Assembly: GCA_023397475.1 (NCBI GenBank) | Contig: JAEWUD010000048.1 | Location: 1-64,000 of the forward strand | DNA from: Bacillota bacterium | GTDB lineage: Bacteria; Bacillota; Clostridia; Saccharofermentanales; Saccharofermentanaceae | DNA length: 64,000 nucleotides | Reading direction: 5' to 3' | Part shown: positions 25,228-33,281 of the stretch, piece after piece | How the letters are laid out: the number at the start of each line of letters is the position of its first letter | Position numbering within the stretch: the stretch's first letter is position 1 | Translations under genes and position numbers: made by a program | The notes under the pieces: model-generated | What the model was told of the DNA's origin: nothing | Databases searched by the model: none | The model's input: only the letters and a program-made list of their open reading frames with translations

Positions 25228-25974
25228 ATGGATGAGGAACGAACTGTATCGAACGTCCTATCAGATTATGTCAGCAAACTACAGGGCTTGTTGCAGCTTC
25301 TGTTCCCGCCCGTCTGCGTTTTTTGCGGCCGCGTTCTCGAAGCCGGGAAGAGAAGCGAGGTTTCAAGGGATCTTCCGATTTGTCACAAGTGCTTGGCAAA
25401 TCTTCCCTTGTATACACCGGAAGAGACTTTGCGACCTTGCCTGTCCAACAGGGAGGAGGATGATCCGATTCCGGATTTTCAGACGGTGGTCGCCTTTCAT
25501 TACACAGGTTTCATACGTGACGCGATCCGGGGCATGAAGTTTCATGATGCGATTATTCCGGCGGAGTCAATGTCGCAGTTTCTTGTTTCCGCTATTTTGC
25601 TTCAACATTACTCGTTTGATGTTGTAATTCCGATCCCTCTTTCTGTGAAAAGACGATCGCGCCGAGGGTATAATCAGGCCGAATTGATTGCCCGTCCGGT
25701 CGCGAAGGCTCTGGGAATTCCGTGTGTCGCTTCGTTTCTTGTTCGTGTAATGCATACGAGGCAGCAGAGTCGATTTGTCGATCCGAGAATGCGAAAAGCC
25801 AATGTCTCCGGCGCGTTTTCCGTCGGATCAGATTGCGATGTTACGGGCCTTTCCGTGCTCGTTGTCGATGATGTGACGACGACAGGGGCAACATTACATG
25901 AAGCCGCTGTAGCCTTGTACAAGGCCGGAGCACGATTCGTCGTCGGAGCTTCACTGGCGGCCGGACGATCCTGA
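25228..25974 (+). CDS. comFC: ComF family phosphoribosyltransferase-like protein
   Basis: ComFC proteins are needed for natural transformation in some Gram-positive bacteria. The 248-residue protein has an N-terminal zinc finger (Cys30, Cys33, Cys52, Cys55) and a C-terminal type I phosphoribosyltransferase fold with the PRPP motif VLVVDDVTTTGAT (about 212-224). The segment KRRSRRGYNQAELIA before it is a hallmark of the family. It starts 1 base after recD2. No comFA helicase is adjacent. Confidence 0.9.
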   Translation: MDEERTVSNVLSDYVSKLQGLLQLLFPPVCVFCGRVLEAGKRSEVSRDLPICHKCLANLPLYTPEETLRPCLSNREEDDPIPDFQTVVAFHYTGFIRDAIRGMKFHDAIIPAESMSQFLVSAILLQHYSFDVVIPIPLSVKRRSRRGYNQAELIARPVAKALGIPCVASFLVRVMHTRQQSRFVDPRMRKANVSGAFSVGSDCDVTGLSVLVVDDVTTTGATLHEAAVALYKAGARFVVGASLAAGRS

Positions 25975-26007
25975 ACCGGGTTATTTTTCCGAATCTTGGA
26001 TTCTTGG

Positions 26008-26036
26008 TTGAGTGGGGCTTCCTTAATTGTTATAAT
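26008..26036 (+). promoter_or_regulatory. Strong predicted promoter of the structured RNA before cysE
   Basis: TTGAGT (26008-26013), a 17-base spacer and a perfect TATAAT (26031-26036). The start would be near 26042, two bases before the first paired base of the RNA. Confidence 0.7.
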
Positions 26037-26041
26037 GTAGT

Positions 26042-26236
26042 TGCCTGGTATGTCCGAGACTCACGTTTTTGAACCTTCATGACATAAAAGGGAACCCGGT
26101 GTCGGAGCAGAGCGGATCAGGCCTTTATGTGATCCTCGTGATCACCCTAGAGGAAGATCCTAGACTGCCGCAGGGTACCCACCTGGCGATCGCTGGGTGT
26201 CAAAAAGTGGGAATCGGCATTTCAGGTTTATTTTTG
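26042..26236 (+). ncRNA. ssrS: 6S-like structured RNA
   Basis: The 281-base gap 25975-26255 has no credible gene. A transcript from the promoter at 26008-26036 would fold end to end. CCTG, ATG, CCGA, CTCAC and TTTTTGA near 26044-26071 pair in order with TCAAAAA, GTGGG, TCGG, CAT and CAGG at about 26200-26226. A T-rich tail, TTTATTTTT (26227-26235), follows. A second stem (GCGG..CAG with CTGCCGC) lies inside, leaving an open middle. A ~195-nt rod with a central bubble is the layout of 6S RNA, which binds RNA polymerase. The alternative is a leader that attenuates cysE-cysS; I find no T-box sequence. Confidence 0.55.
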
Positions 26237-26255
26237 CCTATAAAGGACGCGTTGC

Positions 26256-26996
26256 ATGGGATTTCTACATGATGCGAGACAGATAGCGAGAAGGGACCCA
26301 GCTGCGAGAGGGGTTCTTGGTGTTGTTTTGCTATATCCGGGCTTTCACGCGCTGGTTTACCATCGGGTAAGCCATTTTTTGTATAAACATCGCCTCTTTT
26401 CTTTGGCGAGATGGAATTCCCAGATCGCTCGATTCTGGACGGGAATCGAGATTCATCCCGGTGCCGTCATCGGTTCGGGTCTTTTTATCGATCACGGTAT
26501 GGGTATCGTGATCGGCGAGACGGCAGTCATCGGAGATAACTGTACGATTTATCACGGTGTTACTTTGGGAGGAACCGGCAAAGGCAAGGGCAAGCGTCAC
26601 CCGACCATCGGGAATAACGTATTAATCGGTGCCGGAGCGAAGCTTCTGGGGCCTTTTCGCGTTGGCGATAATGTAATGGTTGGATCGAATGCGGTTGTGC
26701 TTTCCGAAGTGCCGAATAACGCAACCGTTGTAGGAATTCCGGCGAAGATCGTTCGGATCGAGGGTAAACCGGTTAGCCATGCAGACAATCTTGATCATGC
26801 TTCGACGTCGGATCCGACGGAGCAGGAGCTTTGTCGACTCTTACATCGAATCCTTGCCTTAGAGAAGCGTTTTGACATTATTCCCGATGAGAAGCATCTA
26901 CTGAAGCGTTGTGAGATTGTGCCGGCTGACACTGTGACCCATTCGGACGGACAATCGGGATCGGACGCGAATGACAAAGTGAATACTTGCCCGTAA
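26256..26996 (+). CDS. cysE: Serine O-acetyltransferase
   Basis: This enzyme makes O-acetylserine for cysteine synthesis. The 246-residue protein has a short N-terminal helical region and a left-handed beta-helix of hexapeptide repeats (GIEIHPGAVIGSGLFIDHG, GIVIGETAVIGDNC, HPTIGNNVLIGAGAKLLG). The catalytic histidine is in FIDHGMG. A 60-residue acidic C-terminal tail is longer than in the short Gram-positive form. Start ATG 26256 has AAAGGA upstream. It begins about 20 bases after the end of the 6S-like RNA, and 25 bases before cysS. Confidence 0.93.
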   Translation: MGFLHDARQIARRDPAARGVLGVVLLYPGFHALVYHRVSHFLYKHRLFSLARWNSQIARFWTGIEIHPGAVIGSGLFIDHGMGIVIGETAVIGDNCTIYHGVTLGGTGKGKGKRHPTIGNNVLIGAGAKLLGPFRVGDNVMVGSNAVVLSEVPNNATVVGIPAKIVRIEGKPVSHADNLDHASTSDPTEQELCRLLHRILALEKRFDIIPDEKHLLKRCEIVPADTVTHSDGQSGSDANDKVNTCP

Positions 26997-27021
26997 GGGT
27001 TTTCGAACATAAGGAGGCATC

Positions 27022-28443
27022 ATGCGAATCTATAATACAATGACAAGATCAAAGGAAGAGTTCGTCCCGCTCGAACCGGGGCGTGTGAAGCTCTATGCCT
27101 GCGGTCCTACTGTTTATAATTACTTTCATCTCGGCAACGCCCGACCTTTCATCACCTATGATACATTGCGCCGGTATCTGGAATACCGCGGCTATGCGGT
27201 TGAGTTCTGCCAGAACTTCACGGATATCGACGATCGTATGATTGCCATGTCCAATGAGGCAAACATGACGGTTCGCGATTATGCGGATAAATATATCGCC
27301 GAATATTACATTGACGCGGACAAACTCAGGATTTTGCGCCCGACATACCAGCCTCGTGCAACCGATACGATTGACGAGATTATCCGCATGATCTCGTCCT
27401 TGGTGGAGAAGGGATTCGCTTACGAGATCGAGGATGGCGTATATTACAGTGTTGAGAGTTTCCCGACCTACGGGCGGCTTTCCCGGTACAACCTTGATGA
27501 TCTCAAGGAGGGGGCGGGAGACCGCACTTTGCAAGCCGAGGGCAAGAGAAATCCGACGGATTTTGTCCTCTGGAAGAAGAAGAAACCCGGCGAACCCTCC
27601 TGGCCGTCGCCTTGGGGTGAAGGTCGTCCCGGCTGGCATATTGAGTGCTCGGCGATGGTTCGCAAGTTCCTCGGAGAGACGATCGATATTCACGGTGGAG
27701 GACAGGACTTGATTTTCCCTCATCATGAGAACGAGATCGCGCAAAGTGAGGCGGTTACAGGTGCTCCGTATGTTCGATACTGGATGCATAATGCCTTTAT
27801 CAATGTCGACAATGAGAAGATGAGCAAGTCTGCGGGCAATTTCTTTATGATCCGCGATATCGTCAAGCAATATGACTACGACGTGATTCGGTTCTTCATT
27901 CTTTCGGGACACTATCGGATGCCCGTAAATTTCTCGGCGGAACTTCTTCTGTCGGCGGAGAATGGCTTGGATCGCATTGCCAACGCGTACGCGAATCTTC
28001 GTTTTGTCTCGTCCGATGCCAATCGTGTTGTGGAAGAGGACCCCGAAGAGGTTTCGTCTCTCGCAACCGCTGTTGAGGAAGCCAAAACAGAATTTATTCG
28101 TGTGATGGATGACGATCTGAATACAGCAGACGCCATCACCGCAATCTTTACCTTAGTTCGCGCCGCAAATACGGCTCTCGCCTCCGGCAAAGTAAGTAAT
28201 ACTCATCTCGTTGCGGCCGCAGATCGAATTCTGGAGCTTTCCGATGTTTTGGGGATTGCCGCGGATCGAATTCTGAAGCGCGAATCCGGTATTCCTGAAG
28301 CGGTTGTGAAGCTGGTTGATGCTAGAGCAGAGGCGAAGAAGGGCAGAGATTTTGCCTTGGCTGATCGTATTCGTGACGAGATCCTCGCGCTCGGATATAT
28401 TGTCAAGGATACACCGCAGGGACCGCAGGTGACACGCGCATGA
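27022..28443 (+). CDS. cysS: Cysteinyl-tRNA synthetase
   Basis: This enzyme charges tRNA-Cys. The 473-residue protein is a class I synthetase with the zinc-site cysteine and HIGH-type signature in CGPTVYNYFHLGN (27-39), WHIECSAM, HGGGQDLIFPHHENE and KMSKS at about 266-270. The C-terminal helical anticodon-binding part is complete. The order cysE-cysS-mrnC-rlmB matches B. subtilis. The stop overlaps mrnC by four bases. Confidence 0.97.
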   Translation: MRIYNTMTRSKEEFVPLEPGRVKLYACGPTVYNYFHLGNARPFITYDTLRRYLEYRGYAVEFCQNFTDIDDRMIAMSNEANMTVRDYADKYIAEYYIDADKLRILRPTYQPRATDTIDEIIRMISSLVEKGFAYEIEDGVYYSVESFPTYGRLSRYNLDDLKEGAGDRTLQAEGKRNPTDFVLWKKKKPGEPSWPSPWGEGRPGWHIECSAMVRKFLGETIDIHGGGQDLIFPHHENEIAQSEAVTGAPYVRYWMHNAFINVDNEKMSKSAGNFFMIRDIVKQYDYDVIRFFILSGHYRMPVNFSAELLLSAENGLDRIANAYANLRFVSSDANRVVEEDPEEVSSLATAVEEAKTEFIRVMDDDLNTADAITAIFTLVRAANTALASGKVSNTHLVAAADRILELSDVLGIAADRILKRESGIPEAVVKLVDARAEAKKGRDFALADRIRDEILALGYIVKDTPQGPQVTRA

Positions 28444-28871
28444 TTTTCATACCGCCCGACAAGGACTTGCGGGAGGTTCCCGCGTCGGTTCTGGCCTATG
28501 TCGGAGACGCGGTTTTCGAACTTCATGTCAGACAAGTCATTGCCGCCAGGCACTTCTCTAAATCCGGTGCTTTACATAAGCGTGTGATTGCCCATGTTCG
28601 CGCAAAGGCTCAGGCGGACGCCGCGCGCGTACTTTTAGCGGAGTTTACGGAAGCGGAGAGCGATTATTTTCGCAGAGGGAAGAACAGTAATCCAGGAAGC
28701 ATGGCGAAGAACTGCAGTCCTGTAGATTATAAGTACGCGACGGGACTTGAAGCGGTCATCGGTTACTTGTATCTCTCGGGCGATCACGAGAGACTTGATG
28801 AGATTCTTCAGAAGATTCTGGAGGTTCAGACGTTGATCGACAAAGGAGATTTACATGTACACGGATCCTAA
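28440..28871 (+). CDS. mrnC: Mini-ribonuclease 3
   Basis: Mini-III is an RNase III catalytic domain without the RNA-binding domain that matures 23S rRNA in Bacillota. The 143-residue protein has the family segments LAYVGDAVFELHVR (with catalytic Asp), LHKRVIAHVRAKAQA, FRRGKNS and YKYATGLEAVIGYLYL, which holds the second acidic site. It overlaps cysS by 4 bases and rlmB by 17, so the three genes are tightly coupled. Confidence 0.95.
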   Translation: MIFIPPDKDLREVPASVLAYVGDAVFELHVRQVIAARHFSKSGALHKRVIAHVRAKAQADAARVLLAEFTEAESDYFRRGKNSNPGSMAKNCSPVDYKYATGLEAVIGYLYLSGDHERLDEILQKILEVQTLIDKGDLHVHGS

Positions 28872-29787
28872 GAAACGCAGAGAGTTCAAAACAGGAGACA
28901 AACGGACGGGGGAGAAACATACCGTGAACCACGGTTCACGTGATCGGAACCCCGAGACGAGGCGATCGGAGCGAGAGAAGCCGCGTGACGAGGATTCTGT
29001 ATCGCGTCCGGATGGCGAGACACGCGTAGTTCAAGAGCCATCGACGGATCGATTGGAAGGTCGTAATCCGGTCATGGAAGCTTTGCGGGCGGGACGGACG
29101 ATCAACAAGATCTGGGTCGTAAAGCGCGATGAATCGAGGCCGGATCCCACGCTGTCTCGTATCATCAACTTGGCGAAGGATCGGCGGATTATCGTCTCTG
29201 AGGTTCCTCGAATTTCGCTTGATCAGATGTCACAAACCGGCAATCATCAGGGAATCATCGCATACACCGCAAGTCATGAATATGTTGAAGTCGAGGATAT
29301 TCTTGCCTTTGCGGGTGAGAAGGGTGAGCCGCCCTTTATTGTTCTTCTCGACGAACTTAAGGATGCATACAACCTGGGATCTATCCTTCGAATCGCCGAT
29401 GCGGCGGGTGTACATGGAATCATTATTCCGAAGCACCGGTCCATCGGTCTTGATTCTCTGGTTGCCAAGGCCTCAGCCGGTGCGATTGAGCATGTGAAGG
29501 TCGCAAGAGTTACGAACTTGTCACAGACGATTCTGCGTCTCAAAGACATGGGACTCTGGGTTGCCGGAACCGATGCTTCCGCGCAAACCACTTATGATAA
29601 GGCAGATTTCAAGGGGCCGTTATTGGTGGTCATCGGTAGTGAGGGAGAAGGAATGTCCGCAAATATCGCCGATAAATGTGATTTTCTTGTTACAATACCG
29701 ATGAGTGGTTCTGTAAACAGCCTGAATGCTGCCGTTGCCGCCGGCATTGTTTTATTCGAGGCGGCGAAACAGAGGAGAAAGGACTAG
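28855..29787 (+). CDS. rlmB: 23S rRNA (guanosine-2'-O-)-methyltransferase RlmB
   Basis: This SpoU-class enzyme methylates the 2'-OH of a guanosine in the peptidyl-transferase loop of 23S rRNA. The 310-residue protein has a basic, disordered N-terminal ~60 residues, a substrate-binding domain (EGRNPVMEALRAGRTINKIW), and the trefoil-knot SAM domain with DAYNLGSILRIADAAGVHG, VIGSEGEGM and IPMSGSVNSLNAAVAAGI. Start ATG 28855 has AAAGGAG upstream, within mrnC. Confidence 0.95.
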   Translation: MYTDPKKRREFKTGDKRTGEKHTVNHGSRDRNPETRRSEREKPRDEDSVSRPDGETRVVQEPSTDRLEGRNPVMEALRAGRTINKIWVVKRDESRPDPTLSRIINLAKDRRIIVSEVPRISLDQMSQTGNHQGIIAYTASHEYVEVEDILAFAGEKGEPPFIVLLDELKDAYNLGSILRIADAAGVHGIIIPKHRSIGLDSLVAKASAGAIEHVKVARVTNLSQTILRLKDMGLWVAGTDASAQTTYDKADFKGPLLVVIGSEGEGMSANIADKCDFLVTIPMSGSVNSLNAAVAAGIVLFEAAKQRRKD

Positions 29788-29791
29788 GTGC

Positions 29792-31159
29792 ATGCCGAAT
29801 TCGGCTCTTCCCACGTTGAAGAACGCCCGCCGCGTCGCTCGCCCGATGCGGTTAGTGAAGTTGTGTGCTCTTATCGTCGCCATGGTACTCCTGAGCGGGT
29901 GTGCCTGGACCGGTCTTTTCGATCCGCAGGCAATTGAATCAAGGATCGAAGCGATAACGGACGCCGCATTACCGCCGATTGACACGCATCAAATGATTCA
30001 GGCAGTAATAAGTTGTATCTCGGACCCCAAAGATACGGAGTCGATTTTCGAGAGCATCCCTTCTTTACAGCGAAAAGATCTGACGTTGCAGGAATTTGAT
30101 GCATACGTGAGAGCTTTGTCGAGACTTACGAGCAATCGAGGATCGATTTCTTCCTATCGAGTTTTGGACAATCTGGAACGTTCGGACAGAATCGATGCGA
30201 TTCTTCTCAATACGAAGGGATTTGAAGAGGTTCTGGCAGATACATTGCCGGTTGAACTTCTTTTCAATAATGAGGAAGACATCCGTCAGCCGGTTTATAT
30301 TTATCTTCAGAAGGACAAGTCCGGAGTACCGTATTTGAGCGGTGAGTGGATCCGCTCATGTCTTGAGATTTATGATCTTGCAACGCTGTATTTCACCGCG
30401 TTGGAGAATCAGAATCGCGATGTGGTCGAGACCTTGATACGGTCCGGTTACACACAGGACGAAGCTGAGATTTCGGATCGCGTGCTGGCAAATAAAGCGG
30501 GGAAGTTGGTCACATATTATCACGTGAATGTAAAGACAGCTTTCATTGAGTACCGTCTGGAAAGTCTTGATATCTCGAGAGCGGATTTTTTTCAAGAGGA
30601 AGTCCTCGACAACGAGTCGCTGACCTATCGGTCACAAACGGTTACGTTTCGGCGAAATGACTCGATGGGGATCGAGATCAATGACAGTATCGAGAATAAA
30701 CTCAATACGAAACATTTCTATCTCTATGTCGACGGCGTAAGGACAATACGAATCGGGGATCGAGCCGATTCGAACCAGTTTGAAGATTTGTTCGGCACCC
30801 CGATCTACGTCGGACGCGGTTTTGTCGGAGAGGAGAGTGCCGCCGAAGCGAAGCAGTTGTTTGTCGCCTCGTATAACGGGATGTCCGTAACGCTTAAGGG
30901 GAATCTGTATGAGGATGGATCCTGGGATGGTCAGATCATTCGGATCCGGCTCCGGGGAACGCAAGGGATCTATTCGATCGGAACCGACATACAGACGGAA
31001 ATTATGCGCGACGATCTGCTGATGCTCTATCCGTTTGCCGATGAAGCGGGTTTCACACTCGAGACCAGTATTGATGAGAATGCCTACCGCCTATCGTTCG
31101 TCTTCGGTTCGAACCAGGAGAAGCTGGTTACCGGAGTCATTCTGGATCTCGTGCCCTAG
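29792..31159 (+). CDS. Lipoprotein of unknown function
   Basis: A 455-residue secreted lipoprotein. After a basic stretch of about 25 residues comes a hydrophobic signal and the lipobox VLLSGC. The rest is acidic and soluble, with no family I can name. Residues about 60-230 look mainly helical; the C-terminal part contains several strand-rich blocks (YLYVDGVRTIRIGDR, VTLKGNLYEDGSWDGQIIRIR). ATG 29792 has AAGGA 9 bases upstream; ATG 29846 would give a tighter signal peptide but has no binding site. It follows rlmB by 4 bases and may share its transcript. Its stop codon shares the CTAG at 31156-31159 with the stop of the converging phosphatase gene. Confidence 0.7.
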   Translation: MPNSALPTLKNARRVARPMRLVKLCALIVAMVLLSGCAWTGLFDPQAIESRIEAITDAALPPIDTHQMIQAVISCISDPKDTESIFESIPSLQRKDLTLQEFDAYVRALSRLTSNRGSISSYRVLDNLERSDRIDAILLNTKGFEEVLADTLPVELLFNNEEDIRQPVYIYLQKDKSGVPYLSGEWIRSCLEIYDLATLYFTALENQNRDVVETLIRSGYTQDEAEISDRVLANKAGKLVTYYHVNVKTAFIEYRLESLDISRADFFQEEVLDNESLTYRSQTVTFRRNDSMGIEINDSIENKLNTKHFYLYVDGVRTIRIGDRADSNQFEDLFGTPIYVGRGFVGEESAAEAKQLFVASYNGMSVTLKGNLYEDGSWDGQIIRIRLRGTQGIYSIGTDIQTEIMRDDLLMLYPFADEAGFTLETSIDENAYRLSFVFGSNQEKLVTGVILDLVP

Positions 31160-31917
31160 ACGAATGAATCGATGTCGTCGTCACGGTCGAGGAGTTGGCA
31201 TCGCAGTGTCGCGATCTCTTGTGAAGACAGCCCGATATGTTCAAAATACGAGTTGGCTTTCCCGTCGTAGTTTCTGTCGATATGTGAGAGCATAATCTCC
31301 ATATTCTCGCGATCGGACCTGAGAATATGTTGCATGTGTTCGGGTAGCTTCTCCATCTTCGGGTCGACAATCGGCCGAATGAAGTCGTACGTTGCGGAGT
31401 AGTTCTCCAGTATGCTCGATCGCTCAACATCGGCCAGCAAGAGAAGCAGCGCCGCAATAATGCCCGTTCGATCTTTGCCGTGAGTACAGTGGAAGAGGAC
31501 CGCCCCCGGCGGTGCAGCTAGCATCTCGCGAAAAATTTCCGCGAGAAAATCGCGCCGGTTCTCCAGAACATACACATACAAATTCCCCAAGCCTTGTGAT
31601 ATCGCGATCTTTACGACTTCACTCTCAACATCATCGGCGTCGGAACCAAAAAGGGGAATATTGCGATACAGAATATCTTTGTGACGGATGAACGGTGTCG
31701 ATCGCCGCTGAACTTCGAGATCATCACGCAGATCAATCACCATCGTGACCGGATATTGAAGGAGCGAAGTAATATCCTCGTGATCCAAGAGGGAAGGTTC
31801 ATCCGAACGGATGAAGCGCCCATAGCGCGTTCGTTGTCCGCCTTGCGTGCGAAGTCCGCCGAGATCTCGCGCATTCAATAAATTCTTCAATGGAAGTCGA
31901 TTTCTGCTATGATTCAT
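31156..31917 (-). CDS. Tyrosine-protein phosphatase (Y_phosphatase3 family)
   Basis: The 253-residue protein has the dual-specificity P-loop HCTHGKDRTG at 143-152, with the catalytic cysteine at 144 and arginine at 150, preceded by ARDLGGLRT and VIDLRDDLEV typical of this family. Members remove phosphate from phosphotyrosine, and in some bacteria from phosphoinositides. Most lack a signal peptide, and so does this one. ATG 31917 has AAGGA 6 bases upstream; TTG 31941 with GGAG is a second choice. A 16-base perfect palindrome lies upstream at 31953-31968. Confidence 0.85.
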   Translation of the reverse strand: MNHSRNRLPLKNLLNARDLGGLRTQGGQRTRYGRFIRSDEPSLLDHEDITSLLQYPVTMVIDLRDDLEVQRRSTPFIRHKDILYRNIPLFGSDADDVESEVVKIAISQGLGNLYVYVLENRRDFLAEIFREMLAAPPGAVLFHCTHGKDRTGIIAALLLLLADVERSSILENYSATYDFIRPIVDPKMEKLPEHMQHILRSDRENMEIMLSHIDRNYDGKANSYFEHIGLSSQEIATLRCQLLDRDDDIDSFV

Positions 31918-31952
31918 CCCTTTTCCTTCTCGTTTTCTCAATTCTCCTACAG

Positions 31953-31968
31953 CGTATCATATGATACG
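31953..31968. promoter_or_regulatory. Perfect 16-base palindrome upstream of the phosphatase gene
   Basis: CGTATCATATGATACG reads identically on both strands and lies about 35 bases before the phosphatase start. It contains TATGAT and could be an operator or part of the promoter. No regulator is identified. Confidence 0.4.
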
Positions 31969-32036
31969 GGTAGAATTCATCACGGTTTTGTGAAAAAAGA
32001 AAATCCGTGCCTTCAGAAAATTTCGTCTTTTTCGCA

Positions 32037-32065
32037 TTGACAAGGTGACGGTGGTAGTCTAAAAT
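32037..32065 (+). promoter_or_regulatory. Promoter of tRNA-Arg
   Basis: Consensus TTGACA (32037-32042), a 17-base spacer and TAAAAT (32060-32065), 34 bases before the mature tRNA 5' end. Confidence 0.8.
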
Positions 32066-32098
32066 ACAACATGCTGTACGAAATAAGGTCAGCAATAC

Positions 32099-32175
<77 letters not shown>

Positions 32176-32222
32176 AAGAATCTCCTCAGGAACATAAAGT
32201 TCTTCGGGGAGATTCTTTTTTT
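32176..32222 (+). terminator. Terminator of tRNA-Arg
   Basis: AAGAATCTCC and its complement GGGGAGATTCTT form a long stem with an inner AGGAAC/AGTTCT-type stem, followed by T7. Very strong. Confidence 0.88.
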
Positions 32223-32327
32223 ATCCATTCATATATTGCAAAGAGCAATTCGTCACAGATTATTCATAATATCGCGTGACCGGTGACGCGGAATCTATAA
32301 TAGAATAAAAGAAAAGGGCCAAAAATC

Positions 32328-33281
32328 ATGAATGAATTGTTCCCTTTCTTTCTTCCTCGTTTTCCGCGAATCACGCTTCGTCGAACGATCGGAGCAGTGA
32401 TTCTTTTTGCCACCGCTTTTTTTATCGCAATTCTTTCCAGCTCTGCGGGCTCTTCGGACGTCTCGGCATATGAGCAGGCGACCAATACTGACAATTCCGT
32501 ATCCGTTGTCGATTTTCTCGACGTCGGTCAAGGCAGTTCTACCTTGATCCGTTTCTCAGACGGGAAGACCCTGCTGATCGATACCGGGCCGAAATCTGCG
32601 CGCGCGAATCTTCTGGGATATCTCGAGTCACGGGACATACAGTTTGTTGATTGCATGGTTCTGACGCATCAGCACGGTGACCATACCGATAATGCACTCG
32701 CGGTTCTCGACCAATATGAGGTTGGGGATATATGGATGCCGGATGCCCCGAAGTCCCTCTTTCTCAGTGTTTCCAAGTATGAAGAATTGTATCGGGAGAT
32801 CGCGGACAGGGGGTATGCACTACGCAACCCCATACAGGGAGAAGTCATTCTACAGGGTCCCGATTATCGCGTGACTGTACTATCGGAGGACGCGGGTGAT
32901 TATATTCAGTTGAACGATTACTCCATCGTGCTCCGTGTTGAGATCGGTGATGTAGTTTTTCTTCTTATGGCGGACGGAGAATCGTTTGTTGAGAAGCAGC
33001 TTCTGGAGAAAGGCGCCGCGATCTCAGCCGACGTTATATCCGTCGGGCATCACGGGAACTATGCCGGAACGACAGAGGAATTTCTCGCCGCGGTGAAGCC
33101 GAGAATCGCTGTGATCAGCGTCGGCGTCAATACTTTCGGGCAACCTAACGAAGGTGTGATTGACCGACTTGATCGATCCGGCTGCTCTGTTTTTCGCACG
33201 GATGTCTTCGGGACGGTCACTGTGACGACCGATGGAGACCGCCTTTTCCTTGATTACGGGGAAGACGAATTCGTAAGGTAA
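32328..33281 (+). CDS. ComEC/Rec2-like metallo-beta-lactamase hydrolase, membrane-anchored or secreted
   Basis: The 317-residue protein has an N-terminal signal or anchor helix (about 19-38), then a metallo-beta-lactamase domain resembling the C-terminal domain of ComEC: FLDVGQGSSTLI, LLIDTGP, the metal motif HQHGDH (114-119) and VGHHGNYAGT. ComEC itself also has a large channel domain, absent here. Such free-standing proteins are probably extracellular nucleases or phosphodiesterases. AAGGG lies 10 bases before the start. The 3' end overlaps the converging glycosidase gene by 28 bases. Confidence 0.85.
   Translation: MNELFPFFLPRFPRITLRRTIGAVILFATAFFIAILSSSAGSSDVSAYEQATNTDNSVSVVDFLDVGQGSSTLIRFSDGKTLLIDTGPKSARANLLGYLESRDIQFVDCMVLTHQHGDHTDNALAVLDQYEVGDIWMPDAPKSLFLSVSKYEELYREIADRGYALRNPIQGEVILQGPDYRVTVLSEDAGDYIQLNDYSIVLRVEIGDVVFLLMADGESFVEKQLLEKGAAISADVISVGHHGNYAGTTEEFLAAVKPRIAVISVGVNTFGQPNEGVIDRLDRSGCSVFRTDVFGTVTVTTDGDRLFLDYGEDEFVR

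Noticed and set aside
26042..26236. T-box leader for cysE-cysS
   Set aside because: The conserved T-box sequence AGGGTGGNACCGCG is not found; CGCAGGGTACCC is the closest and does not fit.
26069..26272. 67-codon open frame before cysE
   Set aside because: It lies in the 6S-like RNA and runs into cysE in another frame; no ribosome binding site.
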